NCBI GenBank assembly: GCA_002937995.1
Contig: PTLG01000008.1
Coordinates: 1 to 35,168 of the forward strand
Direction: 5' to 3'
DNA length: 35,168 bases
DNA from: Alphaproteobacteria bacterium MarineAlpha3_Bin7
GTDB lineage: Bacteria > Pseudomonadota > Alphaproteobacteria > Rhodospirillales > UBA2165
This document shows, one piece after another, positions 1-8,158 of the stretch. The position numbers and the translations under genes are program-made. The notes under the pieces were generated by a model. The model was not told the origin of the DNA and did not search any database. It was given only the letters and a program-made list of their open reading frames with translations. Within the stretch, counting starts at the first letter, position 1; every line of letters starts with the position of its first letter.

Positions 1-1
1 T

Positions 2-373
2 GGCCAATGTCGGATGGTTGTAGCAGAACCAGCTAGCTTGGCAAAAGAAGATAACCCAAAATTACTAAGTCATATTAGAGTGGCTACGAAATACCCAGAA
101 ATTACCCGTCGGCACTTTGCCGCACAGGGAATACATGCGGAATGTATAAAACTAAACGGTGCAATAGAGGTTGCGCCATCTCTCGGGCTATGTCGCAGAA
201 TAGTTGATTTGGTGTCAACAGGCTCGACCCTAAAGGCGAACGGCTTGGTTGAGGTGGAAAAAATCATGGATGTAAGTTCAAAGCTAGCAATCAACCGCTC
301 AGCTATGAAAACAAGACCTCAAGAGCTATCAGATTGGATTAATAATTTTAGAGAAGTAGTAAAAAGTGCTTAA
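2..373 (+). CDS. hisG: ATP phosphoribosyltransferase, 3' part (5' end outside window)
   Basis: HisG catalyses the first step of histidine synthesis, joining ATP and PRPP. Only the last ~123 codons are here; the frame is open from base 2, so the gene starts upstream of the window and the internal ATG at 14 is not its start. The fragment has the AEPAS stretch and the PRPP-binding loop [16 protein letters not shown]. It ends soon after the catalytic domain, with no ~80-residue C-terminal regulatory domain. That fits the short, HisZ-dependent form common in alphaproteobacteria (family knowledge). Its last 8 bases overlap the GTG start of hisD, so the two are probably translationally coupled. Confidence 0.92.
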   Translation, partial: GQCRMVVAEPASLAKEDNPKLLSHIRVATKYPEITRRHFAAQGIHAECIKLNGAIEVAPSLGLCRRIVDLVSTGSTLKANGLVEVEKIMDVSSKLAINRSAMKTRPQELSDWINNFREVVKSA

Positions 374-1661
374 ATTACGAACTAAAGATGCAGATTTTGA
401 AGCGCAATTTTCTAGTTTCATCAAAATAAAAAGAGAAAAATCAGAGGATGTGTATGCGTCTGTGTCAAAAATACTCGAGGCGGTTAGGTCTAGAGGTGAC
501 GAAGCCTTGGTTGAATTTACGAAAGCTTACGATGATTTCGATATTACCCCAGCGAAGATGAGGATCGCTGAAGATGATATAGATATAGAAGTAAAATCAT
601 GCTCAGCCTCTGAGATAGAAGCACTAAATTTAGCAGCTGATAGAATAAAGGATTATCACAAAAAGCAAATGCCAGAGGATTTGCAATATATCGATGCTAT
701 GGGTGTCACGTTAGGTTATAGATGGAGCCCTGTTAATTCTGTCGGTATTTATGTTCCTGGTGGAATGGGTGCATATCCCTCTTCTGTATTAATGAATGCT
801 ATACCAGCAAAAATAGCTGGTGTTAAAAGATTAGTAATGGCGGTTCCCACCCCAAAAGGTAATATCAATTCATTAGTGCTCGCAGCCGCAAAAATAGCGG
901 GTGTCGATGATATATTTAGGATAGGTGGCGCTCAAGCTGTAGCGGCTCTCGCATATGGTACCGATAGCGTACCAGCGGTGGACAAAATTGTCGGGCCTGG
1001 GAATGTGTATGTGGCCACTGCAAAGAAACAAGTCTTTGGGGTAGTAGGGATTGATATGTTTGCTGGACCCTCCGAAGTGTTGGTTGTAGCAGATGCTGAA
1101 AATGATCCAAATTGGATTGCCTCTGATTTGTTAGCACAAGCCGAACACGACGCAAGTGCTCAAGCTATATTGATCACTGATGATGAGGGGTTTGCAAATT
1201 CCGTTGATATTAGATTACAAGAAATAGCAAAGAATTTGTCACGGTCTGATACTGCTTTATCAAGTTGGAAAAATTTTGGGGCTATAATAATAGTGGATGA
1301 CGTAAATCAATCTGTAGCGCTAATTGATAGAATTTCGCCTGAACATTTGCAGTTAGCCCTGAAAAACCCAGAGTCCATATCAAAAGAGGTTTCTAACGCT
1401 GGGGCGATTTTTTTAGGACGTTTTACACCGGAGGCGATGGGTGATTATTTGGCGGGTCCTAGTCACGTTTTGCCGACAGATGGTACGGCAAGGTTTTCTT
1501 CTGGTTTAGGCGTGGCTGATTTTATGAAGAGGAGTTCTATAATAGGCTGCGATAGAGATTCATTGTCTAAACTGGGGCCTCACGCTGCCATCTTAGCCGA
1601 GGCAGAAGGTCTTCAAGCTCACGCCCTCTCTATTACAAGCAGACTGGATAAGAAAAAATAG
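366..1661 (+). CDS. hisD: Histidinol dehydrogenase
   Basis: This 431-aa protein is full length for HisD, the Zn-dependent NAD enzyme that oxidises L-histidinol to L-histidine in the last two steps of the pathway. Visible hallmarks are the [12 protein letters not shown] and [10 protein letters not shown] motifs, the LLAQAEHD segment holding zinc ligands Gln and His, SPEHLQ with the catalytic Glu-His pair, GDYLAGPSH with the Asp ligand, and the C-terminal AHALSITSR His ligand. The start is a GTG inside the end of hisG, an 8-nt overlap. In many alphaproteobacteria a UPF0262 gene and a low-molecular-weight phosphatase gene follow; here about 140 non-coding bases lead straight to infA. Confidence 0.97.
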   Translation: MLKLRTKDADFEAQFSSFIKIKREKSEDVYASVSKILEAVRSRGDEALVEFTKAYDDFDITPAKMRIAEDDIDIEVKSCSASEIEALNLAADRIKDYHKKQMPEDLQYIDAMGVTLGYRWSPVNSVGIYVPGGMGAYPSSVLMNAIPAKIAGVKRLVMAVPTPKGNINSLVLAAAKIAGVDDIFRIGGAQAVAALAYGTDSVPAVDKIVGPGNVYVATAKKQVFGVVGIDMFAGPSEVLVVADAENDPNWIASDLLAQAEHDASAQAILITDDEGFANSVDIRLQEIAKNLSRSDTALSSWKNFGAIIIVDDVNQSVALIDRISPEHLQLALKNPESISKEVSNAGAIFLGRFTPEAMGDYLAGPSHVLPTDGTARFSSGLGVADFMKRSSIIGCDRDSLSKLGPHAAILAEAEGLQAHALSITSRLDKKK

Positions 1662-1803
1662 TGATTTGGTTGCTAGAAAAGCAATTAACTATGAATTTAA
1701 GTCTTATTCACCATTGATATTGCTGGTAACATAGTTTTTGGGCTTGATTTACTGAACTAATTTGACCAGTTTGGTTGTTATATTAACAGAAAATGAGTGA
1801 TTA

Positions 1804-2022
1804 ATGGCGAAAGAAGAATTATTAGAGTTTGAAGGTACTGTCCTCGAGTTACTGCCTAATGCTATGTTTAAGGTTAAATTGGATAATGATCACGAAATAC
1901 TTGCACATACGGCAGGTAGAATGCGAAAGCACCGCATCCGTGTTTTAGCTGGTGATAGGGTAAATGTTGAAATGACCCCCTATGATCTAACAAAGGGACG
2001 AATTACTTTCAGGTTCAAATAG
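1804..2022 (+). CDS. infA: Translation initiation factor IF-1
   Basis: IF-1 is a 72-aa S1/OB-fold protein that binds the 30S A site and works with IF-2 and IF-3 at initiation. The length and core are canonical: [13 protein letters not shown] at the N-terminus, [18 protein letters not shown] in the RNA-binding barrel and the ending [17 protein letters not shown]-rich sequence just upstream of the ATG can serve as the ribosome-binding site. The gene is 21 nt before maf on the same strand, as in other alphaproteobacterial infA-maf-rng clusters. Identification is essentially certain from sequence. Confidence 0.97.
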   Translation: MAKEELLEFEGTVLELLPNAMFKVKLDNDHEILAHTAGRMRKHRIRVLAGDRVNVEMTPYDLTKGRITFRFK

Positions 2023-2043
2023 TTCTTTGGGGACGGATTTGAT

Positions 2044-2643
2044 ATGGTTGGGCCTAGCCCAAAGTTAGTTTTATCTTCTGCGTCAAAACGGCGCCTGGAA
2101 CTCTTATCTCAAGTACAAATATTTCCCGATGAGGTTTTTGCCCCTAAAATCGATGAAACTCCTCAAGCTAATGAAACTGCGAGACAGTTAGTTACAAGGT
2201 TATCGGTCTTAAAGGCTGGTCAGGGAGTAAAAAAGTTTCCGGGGTCGTTTGTCATAGGGGCAGATACCGTAATTGCTGTGGGTGGACGTGTGCTGGGTAA
2301 GGCCAAGAATAAGGAAGAGGAGAGAGAATACTTGGCTAAATTATCGGGTCGCCGTCATAGGGCAATATCCGGCATTGCTATTTTCAACCCAGAAGGTGAA
2401 TCCAGGACTAAAGTAGTCGAGACAAAAGTTACTTTTAAAAGGCTAAATAAACTTGAGATTGAGTCCTATGTAGAAATGGATGAGTGGAGAGATGCCGCCG
2501 GCGGCTATGCGATCCAGGGATATGCAGCCTGTTTTGTAAGACAAATTAACGGAACCTATCATAATGTTGTGGGTTTACCGCTTTTGGAAGTAGTAAATTT
2601 ATTACAAGGGATGGGATATAGAAAAATGGATGCCAAAACTTAA
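2044..2643 (+). CDS. maf: Maf-type nucleoside triphosphate pyrophosphatase
   Basis: Maf proteins hydrolyse non-canonical or excess nucleoside triphosphates to monophosphates and pyrophosphate, a housekeeping role also linked to septum control. The 199-aa product has the family pattern in order: LVLSSASKRRLELL near residue 9, the DET motif, VIGADTVIAVGGRVLGK with the presumed catalytic Asp, the SGRRHRAISG segment and AAGGYAIQGYAACFV. The TAA stop is immediately followed by the ATG of the RNase gene with no gap, so the two are almost certainly co-translated. Which Maf subfamily (dTTP/UTP or m7GTP) cannot be settled by eye. Confidence 0.93.
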   Translation: MVGPSPKLVLSSASKRRLELLSQVQIFPDEVFAPKIDETPQANETARQLVTRLSVLKAGQGVKKFPGSFVIGADTVIAVGGRVLGKAKNKEEEREYLAKLSGRRHRAISGIAIFNPEGESRTKVVETKVTFKRLNKLEIESYVEMDEWRDAAGGYAIQGYAACFVRQINGTYHNVVGLPLLEVVNLLQGMGYRKMDAKT

Positions 2644-3906
2644 ATGGTTTCGCAGATATTTATTCGTGTTGGTCCAGGTGAACGCAGGCTGTCTCTCCTA
2701 GAAAATGGAAAATTGGTCCGAGCGGTTGTTGATAGGGAAACCACTCACAATGTGATTGACGGAATCTATTTGGGGCGTGTTTGCAAAGTAAATAAAATGC
2801 TCGATGCCGCCTTTGTCGATATCGGTAATGGTATTCAGGGCTTTTTATCAGCCACTCAAGCCCAGATTTTTGATCCAGCAAAAGATAAGCCTAAGCCCAT
2901 TTCCAAAATTGTCTTTGAGGGAAAATCAATACTTGTTAGGGCGCTGTCTAACCCCTTTGGAGGGAAAGGCCCAAAACTCACCGCAAATATTGATAAGTCC
3001 TTTAGTCCAAACTTAGGTCGTAAAATTAAAATTGATAAAAAAGCATTGGACGAAATAACCCCTCCGGCTGAAATAGTTTGTCCACCTGACACCCTGGAAT
3101 TATTTTTATTGGAACATCTAGACCAAGACATTCAGAGGATATGTGTAAACGAAAGGTCAGAAGTTCAGAAAGTTCAAAAAGTCATAAAGGGTTTAGAGTT
3201 GGACAATCTACCGCAAATTGAATTTGTTCAAGCTGGGGATGAATCTTTTGACCAAGAGGATTTGGAGGGACAATGGGATGATATCTTTTACCCAACAATA
3301 AACCTTGTTTCGGGTGGTAATATTATAATTGAAGAACTCTCTACAGTGACTTTTATTGATGTAAATAGCGGAGACAGATTAGCTCAGGTATCCAAGGAGG
3401 AGTTTAATCTTCAGATCAACATTGAGGCATTAGAAACTGTGTCGGCTCAGTTGAGGCTTAGAAATATAAGTGGCCAAATTTTTATAGACCTGTTGCCGAT
3501 CAAGCGAAAAAAAAGTAGAGAAATGCTGCAAGAGGCTATCTTAAGAATTCCAGGTTTTAATAATGAAGACGTAAAAGTTTTTGGGTTTTCCAGGCTCGGT
3601 TTGCTTGAAATTACACGAAGACGGGGGGATAGGCCTCTATCCGAATTACTATTTAAATCCTACCAGAGACAAAAAACACTCAGCACTATATGTTACGAGA
3701 TATTATATAATTTAAAAAAGGAAATGCTTTCAAACCAAGGCAAGCCCTATTCAGTTTCTGTATCTCCTGGGATATTTTCAGAATTAAAAAAGGATATTCT
3801 TCAAGGTGCTCTTGAGCAGCTACAAAAAGAGACATTCATTGAGATAAAAGTTACAGAGGACCCTAAATTGGAGACAGAAGAATACAAAATCGATTTAAAA
3901 AATTAG
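2644..3906 (+). CDS. rng: Ribonuclease E/G family protein (RNase G-like)
   Basis: This 420-aa protein is the short RNase G type of the RNase E/G family, an endonuclease of mRNA decay and rRNA maturation. The N-terminal S1 domain lies around residues 35-100 (IDGIYLGRVCKVNKMLDAAFVD, split here for length, then GIQGFL). The DNase-I-like catalytic core carries FIDVNSGDR and IFIDLLPIKRKK; by comparison with E. coli RNase E these hold the two Mg-binding aspartates. The cysteine pair CPxCxGxG that forms the Zn-link in E. coli RNase E is not visible. The protein ends without the long disordered scaffold of RNase E. yacG, often next in related genomes, is absent; a convergent CoA-transferase gene follows after 7 nt. 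Confidence 0.9.
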   Translation: MVSQIFIRVGPGERRLSLLENGKLVRAVVDRETTHNVIDGIYLGRVCKVNKMLDAAFVDIGNGIQGFLSATQAQIFDPAKDKPKPISKIVFEGKSILVRALSNPFGGKGPKLTANIDKSFSPNLGRKIKIDKKALDEITPPAEIVCPPDTLELFLLEHLDQDIQRICVNERSEVQKVQKVIKGLELDNLPQIEFVQAGDESFDQEDLEGQWDDIFYPTINLVSGGNIIIEELSTVTFIDVNSGDRLAQVSKEEFNLQINIEALETVSAQLRLRNISGQIFIDLLPIKRKKSREMLQEAILRIPGFNNEDVKVFGFSRLGLLEITRRRGDRPLSELLFKSYQRQKTLSTICYEILYNLKKEMLSNQGKPYSVSVSPGIFSELKKDILQGALEQLQKETFIEIKVTEDPKLETEEYKIDLKN

Positions 3907-3913
3907 AGGTTTT

Positions 3914-4579
3914 TTAGAGTACGGGAGGAGAGAGTTCCTTAATATCCGATTCTATTAGGGGAGCTCCGGTTTTATTCTGTAATTCCATGAAGCTAATCTC
4001 ATTTATTTTTTCTCTTACCTTTAACCCCTCAGACGTAATATCTATAACGGCTAAATCGGTAAAAATTGTATTTACAACTCCTTGGCCCGTGAGCGGATAG
4101 CTACATTCCTCCATAATCTTGGGGGTCCCATCTTTAGTGCAATGTTCTGTCATTACAAAAATGCTTTTGGCCCCTACGGCGAGATCCATCGCACCTCCCA
4201 CACCTGGCGGTTTGGAATTATCTAAAGTTGCCCAGTTGGCTAAATCCCCGTTTTTAGAAATTTGAAAAGCCCCGAGCACGCACAGGTCTATATGACCACC
4301 CCGAACCATAGCGAACGAATCTGTATGATTGAAATAACTACCTCCAGTCAATAGTGTGACTGGTTTTTTCCCAGCGTTAATTAAGTCGCCGTCCTCTTCG
4401 CTTTTTTCAGGCTGGGGCCCCATGCCAAGAATACCATTCTCACTATGGAAAATTATTTCCCTGTTTTCTGGAATATAGTTGGCTACTAATTCTGGCATGC
4501 CAATTCCTAAATTTACATAGTTACCATCTTCAATTTCTTGTGCTATGCGCCAGGCAATTTGGTTGCGGTTTAAAGGCAT
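3914..4579 (-). CDS. scoB: 3-oxoacid CoA-transferase, beta subunit (ScoB/PcaJ/AtoA type)
   Basis: The beta subunit of a class I CoA-transferase moves CoA from a donor such as succinyl-CoA to a 3-oxoacid such as acetoacetate or 3-oxoadipate. The 221-aa sequence has YVNLGIGMPELVANY and the SENGILGMGP motif whose Glu (about residue 47) forms the glutamyl-CoA intermediate. It also has LLTGGSYFNHTDSFAMVRGGH and VGGAMDLAVGAK. The gene starts directly after the stop codon of the alpha-subunit gene, so both are one operon. Substrate choice between acetoacetate and 3-oxoadipate cannot be read from sequence. A PcaF-like thiolase and a BKACE enzyme elsewhere in the window make either plausible. Confidence 0.93.
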   Translation of the reverse strand: MPLNRNQIAWRIAQEIEDGNYVNLGIGMPELVANYIPENREIIFHSENGILGMGPQPEKSEEDGDLINAGKKPVTLLTGGSYFNHTDSFAMVRGGHIDLCVLGAFQISKNGDLANWATLDNSKPPGVGGAMDLAVGAKSIFVMTEHCTKDGTPKIMEECSYPLTGQGVVNTIFTDLAVIDITSEGLKVREKINEISFMELQNKTGAPLIESDIKELSPPVL

Positions 4580-5251
4580 TTAGTTCTCCAGTTTTACTTC
4601 AAGGACTCGGTTAACAAATATACCAGGTGTCACAACATGCTCTGGGTCTATTTCTCCTAGATTTGTTATCTCTTGGACCTGGGCAATTGTTAAGTCTGCG
4701 GCCATCGCCATGGCAGGACCAAAGTTTCTCGCAGATTTATTATAAGTTAGGTTTCCCCACCTATCGGCAGTGTGTGCCTTAATAAGAGCTACGTCGGCTT
4801 TTAAGGGTTTTTCAAATACATAGTCTTTGCCGTCAATTTGCCTGACTTCCTTATCCTGGGAAAGAAGTGTACCTGCAGAGGTGGGAGTAAAAAAACCACC
4901 TATACCTGCACCGGCTGCCCGCATACGTTCGCTTAGTGTTCCTTGAGGAACTATTTCCAGCTCAATTTTACCGCTCTCATATAACTCCTCGAAGATAAAC
5001 GAGCCTGAGCTTCTAGGATAAGAGCATATAACCTTTCTTATGCGTCCTGCCTTCATTAGGGCAGCAAGACCAAATTCTCCCTCACCTGCGTTATTGGATA
5101 CAACGGTTAAGTTGGTTGCTCCCTGATCTATCAAAGCTTCAATCAGTTCAACTGGAGAGCCCGCTTGTCCAAAACCACCTAGAAGTACGGTAGACGAGTC
5201 AGCTATACCCTGTAGCGCTTCTTCAAAATTATTTACTCGTTTGTCTATCAT
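4580..5251 (-). CDS. scoA: 3-oxoacid CoA-transferase, alpha subunit (ScoA/PcaI/AtoD type)
   Basis: This is the partner subunit of the adjacent beta-subunit gene. Family signatures include TVLLGGFGQAGSPVELIEAL, VVSNNAGEGEFGLAAL, the PQGTLSERMRAAGAGI region, GFFTPTSAGT, and ADRWGNLTYNKSARNF. I place the start at the ATG at 5251 (MIDKRVNNFEEAL), which matches the usual N-terminus and gives 223 aa. A TTG at 5287 would add 12 atypical residues. The region between this gene and the divergent Gfo/Idh gene (5252-5411) must hold both promoters. Confidence 0.93.
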   Translation of the reverse strand: MIDKRVNNFEEALQGIADSSTVLLGGFGQAGSPVELIEALIDQGATNLTVVSNNAGEGEFGLAALMKAGRIRKVICSYPRSSGSFIFEELYESGKIELEIVPQGTLSERMRAAGAGIGGFFTPTSAGTLLSQDKEVRQIDGKDYVFEKPLKADVALIKAHTADRWGNLTYNKSARNFGPAMAMAADLTIAQVQEITNLGEIDPEHVVTPGIFVNRVLEVKLEN

Positions 5252-5411
5252 CTTAATTTCTAAAACCTGAACAACTTTATCGCGCAATATTCACTATTTT
5301 TAAAGCCATGGACAATTAAAAAAGTTATCATCTTAAAAAAATATACTGAAAAATCTTCCCAGTCCATTAAAGTAGAAGGTTCTACAATTTCTTAAAATTG
5401 GAGTTAAATGT

Positions 5412-6407
5412 ATGATTAATGCTGGCATAGTGGGATTAGGTTGGTGGGGATCCCATATTTTATCTACTGTACAGGGTAAAAGTGATAAGTTGAAGTTTGT
5501 ATCTGCCGTCGAGCCGCAATTTGATGAAACTTCAGAAATCATCATTAAAAATGATTTAGAACTCCAACCTGATCTCGATACCTTGCTCCAGGACGCCAAT
5601 ATTGACGCAGTCGTATTGGCTACACCTCACTCCCTACATGAGGAACAGATTTGCAGTGCAGCAGCAGCCGGAAAGCATGTTTTTTGTGAAAAACCGCTAG
5701 CTTTAACAAAAGAAAGCGCTCAAAAATCTATAAATATGTGTGAGAAGGCTGGTGTTGTATTGGGTGTAGGTCACGAAAGGCGTTTTGAGGCTTCAATGAG
5801 GGAAATTAAAGAGCTAATTTCAATAGGAGCACTTGGGGAAATTATGCACGTAGAGGCAAATTTTTCTCATGATATGTTATCTAATTTGCCTCCAGGCAGT
5901 TGGAGAGTGTCTGAAACGGAGAGCCCGGCTGCTGGGATGACAGCCACCGGAATACATTTGACAGATGCATACATAAATATGTTTGGGAAGATAAAAGAGG
6001 TTTACGCAGCCACAGCTTTACGCAACCCAGCCAATCAAAACGGGGATATATTATCTTTTCATCTAAAGTTCGAAAGTGGGGTTACGGGTTATTTTAACTC
6101 TGTATTAGAAACACCTCTATACATACGCTTTTGTCTATTTGGTACCAAGGGCTGGGTAGAGGCAAAAAACTACCACCATCCCAGTAACCCAGGGCCTACA
6201 TACCTAAGCATTTGCAAAAAACCAGGTGAAATCGAAGAAAAAGAATTAGACTGGGAGGATTCTGTGCTGATGAATTTTGAAGCTTTTGCAGATGCGTGCC
6301 TGGGTAATCAGGAGTATCCATTTTCTAATGAAGAAAAGATCCAAAATATAGAAGTATTTGAGGCGATTTGCCTTTCTGCCAGAAAAGGTAATGTGGTTGT
6401 TATTTAG
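5412..6407 (+). CDS. Gfo/Idh/MocA family oxidoreductase
   Basis: This is an NAD(P)-dependent dehydrogenase of the Gfo/Idh/MocA family, which mostly act on sugars, inositols and related polyols. The Rossmann fingerprint GIVGLGWWGSH is at residues 5-15. It is followed by DAVVLATPHSLHEEQ and the family CEKPLA motif near residue 93, with the Lys-Pro pair that closes the cofactor site. The C-terminal alpha/beta domain includes GIHLTDAYINMFG, carrying a histidine in the usual catalytic region. Length 331 aa is normal. A GGAG sequence 8 nt before the ATG supports the start. The next gene, 80 nt downstream, is a BKACE enzyme, so this enzyme might prepare a keto acid for it. The substrate is unknown. 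Confidence 0.88.
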   Translation: MINAGIVGLGWWGSHILSTVQGKSDKLKFVSAVEPQFDETSEIIIKNDLELQPDLDTLLQDANIDAVVLATPHSLHEEQICSAAAAGKHVFCEKPLALTKESAQKSINMCEKAGVVLGVGHERRFEASMREIKELISIGALGEIMHVEANFSHDMLSNLPPGSWRVSETESPAAGMTATGIHLTDAYINMFGKIKEVYAATALRNPANQNGDILSFHLKFESGVTGYFNSVLETPLYIRFCLFGTKGWVEAKNYHHPSNPGPTYLSICKKPGEIEEKELDWEDSVLMNFEAFADACLGNQEYPFSNEEKIQNIEVFEAICLSARKGNVVVI

Positions 6408-6487
6408 TCTAATTAAGTTTTTTATAAATAAGAATTAAAATGACCGAATATTAGAAAGCTGGGTAAATGCTATTTTTGAAAGTTTAA

Positions 6488-7378
6488 ATGATGACAACTA
6501 AAACAATTCTTACTTGTGCGCTAACCGGATCTGTTACACCCCCAAAAAAGCACTTGGGCTTGCCAATTACGCCCAAAGAAATTGCAGAGTCTGGCATCGA
6601 GGCCGCAAAAGCAGGCGCCGCCATCGTACATATTCATGTGCGCGATCCTGAAAAGGGAATACCTAGTATGGACCCGGAATTGTATAGGGAAGTGGTTGAT
6701 AGAATTCGGGATGACGGCACAGACGTAGTTATTAACCTTACCTGTGGTCACGGGGCGCGCCTTAGGCCAAGTGACCCCGACGCCAACGATGCGAGTGGTA
6801 CATCAAATGTACAGACACCTGTAGTTCGAATGAGACATATAGAGGAAAACAAACCAGAAATTTGTACATTGGACTATGGAAGTATGAACTTTGGTGATTT
6901 TGTGATCATCAACACTCCTGAGCATCTCAAGCGTATGGCAGAAATTGCCAAGAAGGTGGGCAGTAAGCCGGAATTAGAGGTGTTTGATACTGGTCATTTG
7001 AGGCTTGCAAAAAAAATGATCGAGGAAGGTATAATCGATAAACCACCGTTGTTTCAGATTTGCCTAGGTATTCCCTGGGGGCTTGAACAAAACTCTGAAA
7101 GTATGATTTTTATGCGCGATGCTTTACCAGATAGCTCTCATTGGGCATCTTTTGGGATCGGTCCAGGAGAATTTCCGATGCTTGCTCAAGCGGCATTGTT
7201 GGGCGGTCATGTGAGGGTAGGGATGGAGGATAATCTATATCTTGAGAAAGGGGTGCCGACACCAAGTAATGCCGCTCTGGTTGAAAAGGGGATAAAGATT
7301 TTGCAGACACTGGGAAAAGAGCCTGCGAGCGCTCAGGAAGCTCGTGAAATTTTGGGATTAAAAAAATTAGTGAACTAA
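6488..7378 (+). CDS. BKACE family beta-keto acid cleavage enzyme (DUF849)
   Basis: BKACE enzymes (type member Kce, 3-keto-5-aminohexanoate cleavage enzyme) condense a beta-keto acid with acetyl-CoA and release acetoacetate plus a new acyl-CoA. The 296-aa sequence shows the TIM-barrel family marks: CALTGS, VHIHVRDP with His48 and His50 as presumed zinc ligands, NLTCGHG, ICTLDYGSMNFGD, EVFDTGHLRLA and VRVGMEDNLY with the third ligand Glu247. The start is one of two adjacent ATGs (6488 or 6491). The substrate cannot be predicted from sequence alone. The neighbouring dehydrogenase and the CoA-transferase operon suggest a small catabolic module. Confidence 0.92.
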   Translation: MMTTKTILTCALTGSVTPPKKHLGLPITPKEIAESGIEAAKAGAAIVHIHVRDPEKGIPSMDPELYREVVDRIRDDGTDVVINLTCGHGARLRPSDPDANDASGTSNVQTPVVRMRHIEENKPEICTLDYGSMNFGDFVIINTPEHLKRMAEIAKKVGSKPELEVFDTGHLRLAKKMIEEGIIDKPPLFQICLGIPWGLEQNSESMIFMRDALPDSSHWASFGIGPGEFPMLAQAALLGGHVRVGMEDNLYLEKGVPTPSNAALVEKGIKILQTLGKEPASAQEAREILGLKKLVN

Positions 7379-7415
7379 TGCAATAAAAATTAATCAAACA
7401 GATGAACTTTGATAA

Positions 7416-8030
7416 CTAGCTTTCTTTTACAAGTTGCTCCAGCATTTCGTAGGGTTGGGCGCCTACTACTCCCCTACCCTTGTATACAAACGTCGGAACA
7501 CCAGTTACCCCATAGCTCCTCGATTTTTCCCAATCTTTATCTATTGCCTCAGAATAACTTCTACTATTAAGCACTTCGGATACTTCATCTACGGGAAGAC
7601 CGCATTGGGATGCAATATCTAGCAACACCTGATCTTCGCCAATATTTAGGCCTTCGACAAAATAAGCCCTATAAAGCCCCATATGTATTTCCTGATAGTC
7701 ATTCCCGTGGTTGAGCTGATCGTCTGCCCACTTTCCTATTTCTTGGGCCTTTCGACTATTGTAGGTGTGTGTCCTTTGTCCATATTCTAGACCCTCTGCC
7801 TCCGTAAGGGCTTTCATTCTCTGGAAGTTGCCATCTATGTCATAATCCCGGCCTCTAAATAATTCTTCAAGAGTGAGTCCAGAATCTGGCGTGTCTGGGT
7901 GCAGCGGAAAGTGAATTAATTCTACTTTCAAGTTATAATTTGTTTTCAGTTTTTCAATACGCCCGGTACAGAGATAACACCATGGTCAAACGTAATCACT
8001 GAAAATTTCTATCGTTTCCAAATCTGACAT
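7416..8030 (-). CDS. DsbA/FrnE-like thiol oxidoreductase, probable selenoprotein (in-frame UGA, UxxC active site)
   Basis: This is a thioredoxin-fold protein of the DsbA family, FrnE subgroup, 204 codons if UGA is decoded. Reading from the ATG at 8030 gives MSDLETIEIFSDYV, then TGA at 7988-7986, then PWCYLCTGRIEKL, continuing in the same frame to a TAG at 7416. FrnE relatives have CPWCYLG here, so UGA sits exactly on the nucleophilic Cys (position 15), with resolving Cys18. The cis-Pro loop GVTGVPTF is intact near residue 179, as are HFPLHPDTP and the helical insert. AGGAG lies 7 nt before the ATG, the best ribosome-binding site in the area. The stretch after the UGA alone has only a TTG and would lack the active site. 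Sec insertion is inferred. The rival reading is a nonsense mutation or sequencing error. Confidence 0.85.
7954..7972 (-). promoter_or_regulatory. Candidate bacterial SECIS hairpin after the in-frame UGA
   Basis: On the minus-strand transcript the stem pairs UCUGUAC with GUAUUGA around the loop CGGGC. It has four contiguous pairs below the loop (one G-U), a U-U mismatch, then two more pairs. The loop begins 21 nt after the UGA. Bacterial SECIS elements are expected about 16-37 nt downstream, with a G in the first two loop positions, and both conditions hold. The stem is modest and was folded by hand. Confidence 0.5.
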
Positions 8031-8068
8031 TTTAGACTCCTAGGGCAATAAGATGACATCTGATTGTG

Positions 8069-8077
8069 ATTATAACA
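8069..8077 (-). promoter_or_regulatory. Extended -10 promoter element for the DsbA-like gene
   Basis: Reading the minus strand gives TGTTATAAT, a perfect extended -10 (TGnTATAAT). It would start transcription near 8062 and give a leader of about 32 nt before the ATG at 8030. No clear -35 is visible, which extended -10 promoters tolerate. It supports 8030 as the real gene start. Confidence 0.4.
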
Positions 8078-8109
8078 ACCGCATTTAAATAATTAGGAAA
8101 TTAGTTTAT

Positions 8110-8115
8110 TATAAT
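8110..8115 (+). promoter_or_regulatory. Possible -10 box for bolA
   Basis: A TATAAT lies 43 nt before the bolA start codon, in the shared divergent region with the DsbA-like gene. The -35 region is poor (TTTAAA with a 20-nt spacer), so support is limited. Confidence 0.3.
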
Positions 8116-8158
8116 ATTACAAGGATAGGCCTAATTATTTTAAAGCGAGGATACGGTT

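Noticed and set aside
1756-1784. infA promoter from TTGACC and TATATT
   Set aside because: The spacer is only 11 nt, too short for a sigma-70 type promoter.
5252-5287. TTG start at 5287 for the CoA-transferase alpha subunit
   Set aside because: It adds twelve residues not typical of the family. The ATG at 5251 matches the usual N-terminus.
7416-7931. TTG-started 171-aa protein as the full DsbA-like gene
   Set aside because: It lacks the redox active site and has no ribosome-binding site. The frame extends upstream through a TGA to a well-placed ATG at 8030.
7986-7988. Nonsense mutation making the DsbA-like gene a pseudogene
   Set aside because: Possible, but the rest of the gene shows no decay, and the stop falls exactly on the catalytic Cys with a SECIS-like hairpin after it. 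Selenocysteine is the simpler reading.
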